A stretch of DNA of 34,721 nucleotides from Tubiluchus corallicola (lineage: Eukaryota > Priapulida > Priapulimorpha > Priapulimorphida > Tubiluchidae), in contig JAQGDQ010001560.1 of NCBI GenBank assembly GCA_030141605.1, forward strand, positions 1 through 34,721, written 5' to 3'. Position numbers and translations under genes: made by a program. Positions 22,260 through 34,641 of the stretch are shown here, piece after piece. The notes beneath the pieces were generated by a model that was given only the letters and a program-made list of their open reading frames with translations, made no database searches and was not told the origin of the DNA. The number at the start of each line of letters is the position of its first letter. The first letter of the stretch is position 1.

Positions 22260-22707
22260 CCCTTTCATCCCCGTTGTATCCCGTGGGATACGAGAATATT
22301 TTCTGCCTTTAAGATTAATAAAATTGTAAAACTGACAGTTATTTGATCTGTTAATAGTTATTTTGATTTAAACCAATAACAATAGACTAAAAATAGTGAT
22401 AAAATGGCAAACTAGAAAATCTACATAGCATAAAAAACTGCGCGAGGTACAGTACTTTACAGATGACTTTGTACAAATCAGCATAGCATGCATACTACAT
22501 GTCTTAAATACTTCAGCAGTTGCAAAATGAAGCATATTTTATGCTTCCATTGAATCCCAATGTATCCCGTGGAATACAGGCTATATTTAGCACGCGGGCA
22601 CAGGTAGAAAAAATAATTATTATGTGTAAACAAGATTGGCATACTGAACAAAAGTACCAAACCAAAAAATGTTTTCTCATTAAAAAAATAATTTGGGACT
22701 GAAAGTG
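22260..22707. mobile_element. piggyBac-like MITE in duplicated TTAA
   Basis: Flanked by TTAA at 22256-22259 and 22708-22711. The ends CCCTTTCATCCCC and GGGACTGAAAGTG are imperfect inverted repeats of the piggyBac type. Near the left end is the palindrome GTATCCCGTGGGATAC (22276-22291), repeated as GTATCCCGTGGAATAC at 22562-22577 in the same orientation. At 448 bp it has no coding capacity; the frames over it are composition artefacts. Confidence 0.82.
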
Positions 22708-22853
22708 TTAACAAAACTATTGCAGCAATGTGCCAAGAAAACATAATTGATTACGTAATTAAACTTTGCTAGGATACCTTTGCAAAAGGTTCAATAACGC
22801 GAATACACGGTCTTCTGGACTTGCGTCATAAATTACGCAACTAACGAGGTGAC

Positions 22854-22973
22854 GACACAAGGACAATCGTTACCGTAGAAACGACACATATCTGACACAA
22901 AGACAATCGTTACCGTAGAAACGACACATATCTGACACAAAGACAATCGTTACCGTAGAAACGACACATATCT
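22854..22973. repeat. Minisatellite, 40-bp unit x 3
   Basis: Three nearly perfect 40-bp copies (one G/A difference) of a unit with the core GACAATCGTTACCGTAGAAA, followed by ACGACACATATCT. Confidence 0.95.
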
Positions 22974-23459
22974 GACAGGGACAATAAGAAAAGGCATTAT
23001 TGCATCTTGCCAATCACTTCCAAACGGTGCTACTGTAAAACCCGCACCGTAAAATTCGAAGGTTAAAGGAAAGACGTCAGCTATTGACCGCCCTGTCTTT
23101 ATGTAGCAAATTGTAAAGGTGAGTTTCTTACCTTTTCTATTATTGAAACAGACCTTGTTGGTGCAGTAGTCACAATGTGTCATAATTGGGATTTTACCTT
23201 GGTGAATAGCAGATCAAACACATTAAACTGCACGCATTTGTATATTAAATTAAGCTGTGTTTAGCAAAATGCTTGTATTTCTACGATGTATCATTTTATA
23301 TAACATGAATGCTTGCATTTCTACAAAGCATCAATGTAACATGGCATGTTGCGTGAAAATGTCCATTTATTTTATTTGAAATGTATGAACTCTACGAAAT
23401 ATATTTCATTGTTTTTACTCCATGTGAAAAAGTGGCTAGGATCTTGGAAACATGTCATG
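22974..23459. other. No gene supported; small degenerate repeat
   Basis: ATGCTTGTATTTCTACGATG and ATGCTTGCATTTCTACAAAG (about 23268 and 23309) are adjacent diverged copies of a roughly 40-bp phrase. A 77-codon minus-strand frame (22950-23183) has no recognisable features. Confidence 0.4.
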
Positions 23460-23961
23460 GTTAAATGAGTTTATCAAATTCTCTTGTTTCTCTATAAATA
23501 TATCAACAATATTAATGCTTCTTTCAAAAACAATAAGCTCCCACTTCTTAAAAACCCCAGTATGAATAACAGAACACTAAATTTAAGAAACATTAGAACG
23601 AAGAATCAATATGGAAAGAATTTAATTACTAAGCAAGCAATACAAGTTTGGAATTCATTACCGACATCACTAAAACACAGCAGCTCTTTATCAATATTCA
23701 AGTCTAAATTAAAAAAAACATTTAATGACTCGTTTTGAATATCCGACATACGAACACGATGATACTTACTCAAATCATAATTTCATTTTTCCTAGACCTT
23801 ACTAAACTAGTTTATATTTTATTTTTAAATTTCTAGTTGCACTTATAGTTTAGCTTGCACCAGACACATTTGCCCAGAACAGTGTATGTTTTTATATGAA
23901 CTAACACTGATTGTCTGTCTTTTATTACGATGGTCAATGTTTTTAAAATGGCAAATAAAGA
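23460..23961 (+). mobile_element. 5'-truncated LINE (CR1/L2/RTE-like) 3' end
   Basis: The frame from about 23469 to 23738 encodes the last residues of a non-LTR retrotransposon reverse transcriptase: NRTLNLRNIRTKNQYGKNLI, then QAIQVWNSLPTSLKHSSSLS, then FKSKLKKTF and a stop. The WNSLP...SL..FK.KLKK pattern is the standard C-terminus of such proteins. About 220 bases of 3' UTR follow, ending AAATAAAGAT directly against a microsatellite, as is normal for these LINE tails. The catalytic domain is absent, so this is a dead-on-arrival insertion. Confidence 0.85.
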
Positions 23962-24272
<311 letters not shown>

Positions 24273-24728
24273 AATTGATAATTGAGTATGTCTACAACAC
24301 TTGCTTACTTACAAAGGCACTTGTTACAAAGTCACAATAAAATCATTAGACGATAGCCAATAATGATGCTTGATTAATATCCCTAATGAAGCGGTATATT
24401 AACCAGTTTCGGTCTGCTAGAACTGGGCTTCAATATCCAGGCAACGCCGCAAGCGTTTCAAAAATATCTCTCTTAATTTTCTTCGTTTAGCCTAAAAAAT
24501 TAATTATTACGACGCGTTGGCTAAACGTGTCGCGGTTAACTGCATCGTTTATTAACATTCTCGACTATTCAGTGTAATTATAATCGTCAATTACAAGAGT
24601 CAACTGAAAATTTTGCTATAAAAATAGTCAATCTCTAGTTTTCGGTTAAGCCTAAAACTGAAGATTCTGCATCAGTAGTTCTTACAGGAACAGATGCCAC
24701 ACGAACGGCAATATACAATTGCACAGTT
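24273..24728. other. No feature seen
   Basis: AT-rich spacer between two microsatellites, with no supported feature. Confidence 0.45.
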
Positions 24729-25222
24729 TGAATGAATGAATGAATGAATAAATGAATGAGTGAGTGAATGAATGAATGAATGAATGAGTGAGTAAGTGAG
24801 TGAGTGAGTGAATAAGTGATTGAATGAATGAATGAATGAATAAATAAAGGAATGAATGAATGAATGAATAAATGAATGAATGAATGAATGAATGAATGAG
24901 TGAATGAATGAATGAATGAATGAATGAATGAATGAATGAATGAATGAATGAATGAATGAATGAATGAATGAATGAATGAATGAATGAATGAATGAATGAA
25001 TGAGTGAATGAATGAATGAATGAATGAATGAATGAATGAATGAATGAATGAATGAATGAATGAATGAATGAATGAATGAATGAATGAATGAGTGAGTGAA
25101 TGAATGAGTGAGTGAATGAATGAATGAATGAATGAATGAATGAATGAATGAATGAATGAATGAATGAATGAATGAATGAATGAATGAACGAACGAACGAA
25201 CGAACGAACGAACGAACGAACG
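24729..25222. repeat. TGAA tetranucleotide microsatellite passing into CGAA
   Basis: About 115 TGAA units with GTGA, AATA and TTGA variants, changing abruptly at about 25188 to some nine CGAA units. Imperfect AATA/AACA tetranucleotides continue to about 25310. The long FIHS-repeat frames on the minus strand are artefacts. Confidence 0.97.
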
Positions 25223-26088
25223 AGTCAACGGTCGATAATCGAATAAATAAATAAACAACTACGTGAACGAATAAACAAAGCAACCAACCAATTACCCAAT
25301 CAACGAATGAGAGAATATACTAAAAGTGCACCGACAGGCGTATGACCGAAAGAACAAACAAACAACGAAGCAGATAAATAAGTCGCGTTTCGAAACTTTC
25401 GAAAATTTGTGATGCTGATAGCTAGTTTAGTTAACTCAATAAAAGCCCTAGATGCCACACTAAATCATCCAGTTTCTCGCTTCACAGTTTAAAGACAGTC
25501 ATTTACACGCTAATGGCCTTACAAACACAATCAGTTACGCAGCCTAAGTTCGTTGAGACAGTTAGTTTCTCGCCATTTTCATCGCTGCGTCCATTATTTA
25601 CTGAAATACAGAGGGCGCTGTCTTAATAAAGCAAATTGGATGTCAGTAAATCACCCATTCGTGGCGCGCGTTAGCCTCAAAAATAGGATAGAATCGGAAG
25701 TTTTAGATTGTCCTGTTAATTTTATGGGAAGCGCGTTTTGGACAAGTCTCGCAACATGTTTATCTAAAAGAGGAGTAGATTTTGTTGCTAGTGTCGTCAT
25801 CATCATCATCATCATTGGTGGCATTCCAATCACCATCATGCCGTCACTACAACGATCATAATTGTTTACAAATGCATGGCTATAGATTTTTCTGGTTACA
25901 CCAAGTCAAAAATGAGCACTTTTTCAGCTCATGTACACATCCGTGTCCTCGTCATAATCGTCGTCGTCGTCGCCACGGATGACAATTTTGTGGACTCAAT
26001 TTCGTTAGTTTGTCCTACATTATCTTGAAGCGTGACCCTTGAAGCCGAGCTGTAGTCCTGTTCCTTCATCGTTAGAGTTTTGGTCATT
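25223..26088. other. No gene supported; short ATC and CGT runs
   Basis: Contains an ATC run (25797-25816) and a CGT run (about 25958-25973). The frame 25553-25861 (about 100 codons) begins with a plausible ATG-containing segment but runs into the ATC repeat as poly-isoleucine. I see no known family in it. Confidence 0.4.
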
Positions 26089-26725
26089 GAATTGTGAACT
26101 TTGGAACTGGTTGGCTAGATGCTTTAACTCAGAGACTTAATAACCTGGACCTTAGTAACCAAGACGCTAAGTAATTGAGGACTTCGAAACTCAGCAGTGA
26201 ATTGTGAACTTTGGAACTGGTGGACTGACGCTTTAACTCAGAGACTTAATAACCTGGACCTTAGTAACCAAGACGCTAAGTAATTGAGGACTTCGAAACT
26301 CAGCAGTGAATTGTGAACTTTGGAACTGGTTGGCTTGATGCTTTAACTCAGAGACTTAATAACCTGGACCTTAGTAACCAAGACGCTAAGTAATTGAGAA
26401 CTTCGAAACTCAGCAGTGAATTGTGAACTTTGGAACGGGTGGACTGACGCTTTAACTCAGAGACTTAATAACCTGGACCTTAGTAACCAAGACGCTAAGT
26501 AATTGAGGACTTCGAAACTCAGCAGTGAATTGTGAACTTTGGAACTGGTGGCCTGACGCTTTAACTCAGAGACTTAATAACCTGGACCTTAGTAACCAAG
26601 ACGCTAAGTAATTGAGGACTTCGAAACTCAGCAGTGAATTGTGAACTTTGGAACTGGTGGCCTGACGCTTTAACTCAGAGACTTAGTAACCTGGACTTTA
26701 GTAACTCTGATGCTTACTAATATGG
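26089..26725. repeat. Minisatellite, 109-110-bp unit x about 5.7
   Basis: Units start at 26089, 26199, 26308, 26418, 26527 and 26636, each beginning GAATTGTGAACTTTGGAAC. The units themselves contain shorter internal repeats of the type ACCTGGACCTTAGTAACC. The last copy decays into the tract downstream. Confidence 0.95.
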
Positions 26726-28322
26726 ATTCTTAATAGCTGCATTAGCATTAGTAACTTAGTCGTTTGAGAACTCAAACATCCTGTAGCCCAAACAGTTGGT
26801 AACTTGTCACTCTGGTAAATGTATGAAGAGGTTTTAACATAGATACTTGGTAACTGGACACTCGGAGGCCAGTTATATTTGGTATCACAATCAACTATAC
26901 TTTCGGCAACTTTGTAAACGGTTTGTCAGTTGGACATCTTGAAAAAACCGAACCTTTAGCGACCTGGGAACTTGGTATCCTAGGCCTTTTCGTGTTTGGT
27001 AACCTGGTTGGGAATTCGTAACCTGAACACTTGGTAATCCACGAACTTGGTATTTAAACATTTGAAACAGTATGGGGACCATACATTAAGGCTATTGGAG
27101 CTTAGTAATTGCATGTACATATATAACTTCATTAACGATAAATATATAAATAAATTAACGAACAATAAAATATAAGTTACAACATATACAGAATAAACAG
27201 ATTACACAAAAGTACCAACACTCATAAACTTGGTAACCCGATCATTTTGTAGCCAACAGATAAACATAGATGCATTTGTAATTCAGACACTTAGTAACTC
27301 AAACATTTGATAACATTTAGTATAATTTTTTTGCAACGTCAACATTGATACACCTGGATTACCTGGACAGTTGGTATATCTATGAAGAGTTTGTAAATTG
27401 GTTGCCTAGTAACCCAAGCAATTGCTGACCCGTGTATTTAGTAAGCTGGGCCCATGGAAACCGGTTGCTTGGTAACGCGCATGAAACATGACGCGGACAT
27501 TTGATGACGTAGATAATTATTTGAGCAGACACTTGTTTAAAGTTGATAAAGACAGAAGCATTTTGTGCAAGAGACTTCAGGGAAGTCAGAAGGTCATCAT
27601 CAAAGGAATCGACTCTCAAGCCAGTTACTCTCAAGATGTCTATGACATGGAAGGCATGCTTGACGTGGACAAGCCTGTTAAGGTTAGTGTTGTTTTCTGC
27701 AAAAGTAACAAATTCTGCCAATAACTAATAAGATACTTTTTAATGCATTCTGCATTCGCTTATCTAGATATTATTTGTAATGATAGTTAAATAAAAAGAA
27801 ACGTTAGTTAAAATGCTATAACCAAAAACACTATAGTAAAATATGGCGGAAAAAATGGCGTCCACAATAGCACGTTTTGGGATATTCTACTAAATATAAT
27901 CGTCCAAAGTTTACTATATAATCCAACATGGTTTAAATAGCCCGAAGAAGGGCTTAGACTCACCCCCTACACCCCAACTTATATGTACAGCAACATCTTA
28001 ATTTGGAAATTTAGTATTATCAGATATCTAGTAAATCAAAAATTTGATAACCCATGAATATTTGCAACTTAGTGCGTTCCTAATTTAGACATTACATTTT
28101 GGAAACCTGGATAATTCAGGATAGTTGATTACAATATAAATACTTGTGTATGGATATTTGTAGCAGGCTTTTGACAATTCGGACGCTTAATGACTGCACG
28201 TGAACCTGTATTAACTAAGATATCTGGTAACTAAGACGCATATTATATCAAGAACATGGTAAATGTGACATTTTGTAACCCAAACATTTAGTGACTGTAT
28301 AAAAGCTATTCAGATGGATGTC
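26726..28322. repeat. Degenerate short-motif tract (about 18-nt spacing)
   Basis: Phrases such as ACTTGGTAACTGGACACT, CACTTGGTAATCC, ACACTTAGTAACTCAAAC and TTTGGTAACCTGG recur irregularly on the plus strand, as if an old array of an approximately 16-20-base unit (TTRGTAACyyRGACAyt) had diverged. It looks continuous with the internal structure of the 110-bp minisatellite. It is interrupted at 27480-27730 by sequence with coding character. Confidence 0.55.
27488..27682 (+). CDS. Possible coding exon, function unknown
   Basis: An ATG preceded one codon earlier by an in-frame stop opens a frame reading MTRTFDDVDNYLSRHLF, then KRLQGSQKVIIKGIDSQ, then DVYDMEGMLDVDKPVK. At codon 65 it meets a good splice donor, AAG|GTTAGT (GT at 27683), in phase 0; without splicing it ends 13 codons later at 27724. 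The composition (acidic and basic residues, no low complexity) differs from the degenerate repeats around it, and the amino-acid mix looks like real protein. I do not recognise a family. The antisense 113-codon frame (27380-27721) is the alternative. No partner exon was found. Confidence 0.35.
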
Positions 28323-31300
28323 GTCTGCCCACTAAGCTGAGACAGTCTGCACACTAAGCTAAGACAGTCTGTACACTAAGCTGAGGCAATCTGCACACTA
28401 TGCTGAGACAGTCTGCACACTAAGCTGAGACAGTCTGCACACTAAGCTGAGACACTCTGCACACTAAGCTGAGACACTCTGCACACTAAGCTGAGACAGT
28501 CTGCACACTATGCTGAGACAGTCTGCACACTAAGCTGAGACAGTCTGCACACTAAGCTGAGACACTCTGCACACTAAGCTGAGACACTCTGCACACTAAG
28601 CTGAGACAGTCTGCACACCAAGCTGAGACACTCTGCACACTAAGCTGAGACACTCTGCACACTAAGCTGAGACAGTCTGCATACCAAGCTGAGACACTCT
28701 GCACACTAAGCTGAGACAGTCTGCACACTAAGCTAAGACAGTCTGCACACTAAGCTGAGACAGTCTGCACACCATGCTGAGACAGTCTGCACACTAAGCT
28801 GAGACAGTCTGCACACTAAGCTGAGACAGTCTGCACACTAAGCTGAGACAGTCTGCCCACTAAGCTGAGACACTCTGCACACTAAGCTGAGACAGTCTGA
28901 ACACTAAGCTGAGACAGTCTGCCCACTAAGCTGAGACACTCTGCACACTAAGCTGAGACAGTCTGCACACTAAGCTGAGACACTCTGCACACTAAGCTGA
29001 GACAGTCTGTACACTAAGCTGAAACAGCTTCCACACTAAGCTGAGACAGTCTGTACACTAAGCTGAGACAGTCTGCACACCAAGCTGAGACACTCTGCAC
29101 ACTAAGCTGAGACACTCTGCACACTAAGCTGAGACAGTCTGCATACCAAGCTGAGACAGTCTGCACACTAAGCTGAGACAGTCAGCACACTAAGCTGAGA
29201 CAGTCTGCACACTAAGCTGAGACAGTCTGCACACTAAGCTGAGACAGTCTGCACACTAAGCTGAGACAGTCTGCGCACTAAGCTGAGACAGTCTGCAGAC
29301 TAAGCTGAGACACTCTGCACACTAAGCTGAGACAGTCTGCACACTAAGCTGAGACAGTCTGCACACTAAGCTGAGACAGTCTGCACACTAAGCTGAGACA
29401 GTCTGCACACTAAGCTGAGACAGTCTGCACACTAAGCTGAGACAGTCTGCACACTAAGCTGAGACAGTCTGCACACTAAGCTGAGACAGTCTGCAGACTA
29501 AGCTGAGACACTCTGCACACTAAGCTGAGACAGTCTGCACACTAAGCTGAGACAGTCTGCACACTAAGCTGAGACAGTCTGCACACGAAGCTGAGACAGT
29601 CTGCACACTAAGCTGAGACAGTCTGCACACTAAGCTGAGACAGTCTGCACACTAAGCTGAGACAGTCTGTACACTAAGCTGAGACAGCTTCCACACTAAG
29701 CTGAGACAGCTTCCACACTAAGCTGAGACAGCTTCCACACTAAGCTGAGACAGTCTGCCCACTAAGCTGAGACAGTCTGCACACTGAGCTGAGACAGTCT
29801 GCACACTAAGCTGAGACAGTCTGCACACTAAGCTGAGACAGTCTGCACACTAAGCTGAGACAGTCTGCACACTAAGCTGAGACACTCTGCACACTAAGCT
29901 GAGACACTCTGCACACTAAGCTGAGACAGTCTGTACACCAAGCTGAGACAGTCTGCACACTAAGCTGAGACAGTTTGCCCACTAAGCTGAGACAGTCTGC
30001 ACACTAAGCTGAGACACTCTGCACACTAAGCTGAGACACTCTGCACACTAAGCTGAGACAGTCTGTACACCAAGCTGAGACAGTCTGCACACTAAGCTGA
30101 GACAGTTTGCCCACTAAGCTGAGACACTCTGCACACTAAGCTGAGACAGTCTGCACACTAAGCTGAGACAGTCTGCACACTAAGCTGAGACACTCTGCAC
30201 ACTAAGCTGAGACACTCTGCACACTAAGCTGAGACAGTCTGCCCACTAAGCTGAGACACTCTGCACACTAAGCTGAGACAGTCTGCACACTAAGCTGAGA
30301 CAGTCTGCACACGAAGCTGAGACAGTCTGCACACTAAGCTGAGACAGTCTGCACACTAAGCTGAGACAGTCTGCACACTAAGCTGAGACAGTCTGCACAC
30401 TAAGCTGAGACAGTCTGCACACTAAGCTGAGACACTCTGCACACTAAGCTGAGACAGTCTGCACACTAAGCTGAGACAGTCTGCCCACTAAGCTGAGACA
30501 CTCTGCACACTAAGCTGAGACAGTCTGCACACTAAGCTGAGACAGTCTGCACACTAAGCTGAGACAGTCTGTACACTAAGCTGAAACAGCTTCCACACTA
30601 AGCTGAGACAGTCTGTACACTAAGCTGAGACAGTCTGCACACTAAGCTGAGACAGTCTGCACACTAGGCTGAGACAGTCTGCACACTAAGCTGAGACAGT
30701 CTGCACACTAAGCTGAGACAGTCTGCACACTAAGCTGAGACAGTCTGCACACTAAGCTGAGACAGTCTGCACACTAAGCTGAGACAGTCTGCACACTAAG
30801 CTGAGACAGTCTGCACACTAAGCTGAGACAGTCTGCACACTAAGCTGAGACAGTTTGCCCACTAAGCTGAGACACTCTGCACACTAAGCTGAGACAGTCT
30901 GCACACTAAGCTGAGACAGTCTGCACATGAAGCTGAGACAGTCTGCACACTAAGCTGAGACAGTCTGCACACTAAGCTGAGACACTCTGCACACTAAGCT
31001 GAGACAGTCTGCACACTAAGCTGAGACAGTCTGCACACTGAGCTGAGACGACAGTCTGCACACTAAGCTGAGACAGTCTGTACACTAAGCTGAGACAGTT
31101 TGCACACTAAGCTGAGACAGTCAGCACACTAAGCTGAGACAGTCTGCACACTAAACTGAGACAGTCTGCACACTAAGCTGAGACAGTCTGCACACTAAGC
31201 TGAGACACTCTGCACACTAAGCTGAGACAGTCTGCACACTAAGCTGAGACAGTCTGTACACTAAGCTGAGACAGTCTGCACACTAAGCTGAGACAGTCTG

Positions 31301-33177
31301 CACACTAGGCTGAGACAGTCTGCACACTAAGCTGAGACAGTCTGCACACTAAGCTGAGACACTCTGCACACTAAGCTGAGACAGTCTGCACACCAAGCTG
31401 AGACAGTCTGTACACTAAGCTGAGACAGTTTGCACACGAAGCTGAGACAGTCTGCACACTAAGCTGAGACAGTCTGCACATGAAGCTGAGACACTCTGCA
31501 CACTAAGCTGAGACACTCTGCACACTAAGCTGAGACACTCTGCACACTAAGCTGAGACAGTCTGCACACTAAGCTGAGATAGTCTGTACACCAAGCTGAG
31601 ACAGTCTGCACACTAAGCTGAGACAGTCTGCACACTAAGCTGAGACAGTCTGCACACTAAGCTGAGACAGTCTGCACACCAAGCTGAGACACTCTGCACA
31701 CTAAGCTGAGACAGTCTGCACACCAAGTTGAGACAGTCTGTACACGAAGCTGAGACAGTTTGCACACGAAGCTGAGACAGTCTGCACACGAAGCTGAGAC
31801 TGTCTGCACACTAAGCTGAGACACTCTGCACACTAAGCTGAGACACTCTGCACACTAAGCTGAGACACTCTGCACACTAAGCTGAGACAGTCTGCACACT
31901 AAGCTGAGATAGTCTGTACACCAAGCTGAGACAGTCTGCACACTAAGCTGAGACAGTCTGCACACTAAGCTGAGACAGTCTGCACACTAAGCTGAGACAG
32001 TCTGCACACTAAGCTGAGACACTCTGCACACTAAGCTGAGACAGTCTGCACACCAAGTTGAGACAGTCTGTACACGAAGCTGAGACAGTTTGCACACGAA
32101 GCTGAGACAGTCTGCACACGAAGCTGAGACTGTCTGCACACTAAGCTGAGACACTCTGCACACTAAGCTGAGACACTCTGCACACTAAGCTGAGACACTC
32201 TGCACACTAAGCTGAGACAGTCTGCACACTAAGCTGAGATAGTCTGTACACCAAGCTGAGACAGTCTGCACACTAAGCTGAGACAGTCTGCACACTAAGC
32301 TGAGACAGTCTGCACACTAAGCTGAGACAGTCTGCACACCAAGCTGAGACACTCTGCACACTAAGCTGAGACAGTCTGCACACCAAGTTGAGACAGTCTG
32401 TACACGAAGCTGAGACAGTTTGCACACGAAGCTGAGACAGTCTGCACACGAAGCTGAGACTGTCTGCACACTAAGCTGAGACACTCTGCACACTAAGCTG
32501 AGACAGTCTGCACACTAAGCTGAGACACTCTGCACACTAAGCTGAGACAGTCTGCACACGAAGCTGAGACAGTCTGCACACTAAGCTGAGACACTGTGCA
32601 CACGAAGCTGAGACAGTCTGCACACTAAGCTGAGACATCTGGTGTCGCACACTAAGCTGAGACAGTCTGCACACTAAGCTGAGACAGTCTGCACACTAAG
32701 CTGAGACAGTCTGCACACTAAGCTGAGACAGTCTGCACACTAAGCTGAGGTCTGCACACTAAGCTGAGACAGTCTGCACACTAGCTGAGACAGTCTGCAC
32801 ACTAAGCTGAGACAGTCTGCACACTAAGCTGAGACAGTCTGCACCACTAAGCTGAGACAGTCTGCACACTAAGCTGAGACAGTCTGCACACTAAGCTGAG
32901 ACAGTCTGCACACTAAGCTGAGACAGTCTGCACACTAAGCTGAGACAGTCTGCACACTAAGCTGAGACAGTCTGCACACTAAGCTGAGACAGTCTGCACA
33001 CTAAGCTGAGACAGTCTGCACACTAAGCTGAGACAGTCTGCACACTAAGCTGAGACAGTCTGCACACTAAGCTGAGACACTCTGCACACTAAGCTGAGAC
33101 ACTCTGCACACTAAGCTGAGACACTCTGCACACTAAGCTGAGACAGTCTGCACACTAAGCTGAGACAGTCTGCCCAC
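28323..33177. repeat. Large satellite array, 22-bp unit x about 220
   Basis: 4855 bases of a 22-bp unit containing ACACTAAGCTGAGACAGTCT. Common variants are CACTCTGC for CAGTCTGC, CAGCTTCC, CACCAAG and CACGAAG. Every unit contains TAA and TGA, so no long frame exists. The phase is kept except for a cluster of irregular units at about 31050 and 32630-32850. Both borders read TCTGCCCAC. Confidence 0.98.
31480..32480. repeat. Higher-order repeat, 330 bp (15 units) x 3, inside the 22-bp array
   Basis: The rare variant GCTGAGATAGTCTGTACACC occurs at 31573, 31903 and 32233, exactly 330 bases apart. It is each time followed by CACCAAGTTGAGACAG, TTTGCACACGAAG and GAGACTGTCTG variants in the same order. 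This shows recent block amplification of 15 units. Confidence 0.93.
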
Positions 33178-33797
33178 AATAAAGGAGACAATTGTACCTG
33201 TTGACTCAACGTTTTGTAATTATTTTTAACAAGTTAGTTAGTTCTGCTACAGCAAATGTTCAACATTCCTCAGTTCTTATTACTCTTGTTAGAGAACCTG
33301 CCGATCCGTTAGATCCTCCAGAGTGCGTGTTTTAATCATTTCAGGCATCTTTCAGTTCGAACCAGTGTCTCATGAGGCGAACTTCATAAAAGTACACACT
33401 CTATGAGCACAGTGTCAACCTAATCGATTTGGTTGGATTAAAGTGTGTTTAAACCAATCGAGATCCATTTAGTCTGACCATTTAACACGGGATTTGAGAT
33501 TATAGTAAATAGTCGCGTTGAGTTATTGATCGATTTCCTAGCCACTTCTGTGTTCGATTTGGGTTAAAAGGCATTTGATAACGTTAAATTGTTGAAGATA
33601 ATGCGAGTGCTGATGTAGGACGACAGTTGGAGATCGTACAATGGGAACGCACATTGAATCGCGTTGCAAATAGATTTGTAAGCAGAATTGGAACTAGTTA
33701 ACTACGGATGTTAAACATGTCTGTATTTCCAGCAATCAAATCAGTCTAAGAACATTTAATGTCACAACAACCACACACACACACAGCAGCTTACACA
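33178..33797. other. No gene seen downstream of the satellite
   Basis: Unique sequence with no credible reading frame; ends in a short ACAC run (33772-33782) and the MITE target site. Confidence 0.45.
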
Positions 33798-34185
33798 CAG
33801 GGCCTATTTCAGGGGGGGGAGTGGGGATACTTCCCCGGGGCTTCACCCTCCAGGGAGGCCTCGCGCCAAGGTAACATTTTTATTTGCTTTATGCGAACAT
33901 ACTCCCTCCTCTCTCCCTCTCTCTCGCTCGCTCTCTCTCTCTCTCTTGCCTCACACGCGCCGTTTGCCAGTATTGACAAGTATTAAGGACTGGTCTTGAG
34001 AATAAAGCAGTTTTTCTTTCAATTGTTCTTTTCTTTAACAACTGTATAACTCCATATTTTCTCTTCGAAAATGCTTCTCCGACGTTCTGGCAGTTCAAAA
34101 ATTTTCTGCGCGCCAACCGTGGTGGCGAAAGGGGGCCTCACACGCCCCACTTCCCCGGGCCTCGCTTAGGCTGAAATAGGCCCTG
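33798..34185 (-). mobile_element. MITE with CAGGGCCTATTTCAG ends and perfect 8-bp target duplication (copy B)
   Basis: The ends CAGGGCCTATTTCAG and CTGAAATAGGCCCTG are exact inverses. Identical flanks, CTTACACA, lie at 33790-33797 and 34186-34193. The interior is the reverse complement of the copy at 20687-21071 over nearly its whole length, including a shorter CT tract (33909-33947). No coding capacity; hAT-type by end sequence and target size. Confidence 0.95.
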
Positions 34186-34193
34186 CTTACACA

Positions 34194-34570
34194 ACATACG
34201 CTAGACCGCAGGCTAACAAAGCAACAAGTTATTGAGTATTGCCATCCCAACTGATACACTATTGTTATCTAAAAATATACTCAAATGGTGTACCTTTATT
34301 TACTAACAATCCTAACAATTTTTTTCAGCTAGTACAATAGCACAAGTGAGGATAACCTTGAAGCGAAAATATAAAAATGTAATTATAATCAAGTTGCAAG
34401 ATCAGATATGACAGTAGTGTTTAGGGTATTTAGAATAACTTTCACAAAGGACATCTTTATTCGATATCTGATAAAAATACGTCAGCAGTAATAAAAAATG
34501 CAAACAAATACATTGAAATTTCATTCTGTTTGCAAAGGGAAATGAGACTTTATTACATACATACTATGTA
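34194..34570. other. No feature seen
   Basis: AT-rich sequence between the MITE and the terminal microsatellite. Confidence 0.45.
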
Positions 34571-34602
34571 GTAGTACCACAAGTAGTAGTAGTAGAAGAA
34601 AC

Positions 34603-34641
<39 letters not shown>

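Noticed and set aside
24635-25283. Long reading frames of FIHS repeats (about 200 residues)
   Set aside because: They are translations of the TGAA microsatellite in two frames, with no independent coding signal.
27380-27721. 113-codon minus-strand frame over the candidate exon
   Set aside because: The plus-strand frame has better composition and a splice donor, and the minus frame runs into the degenerate repeat tract.
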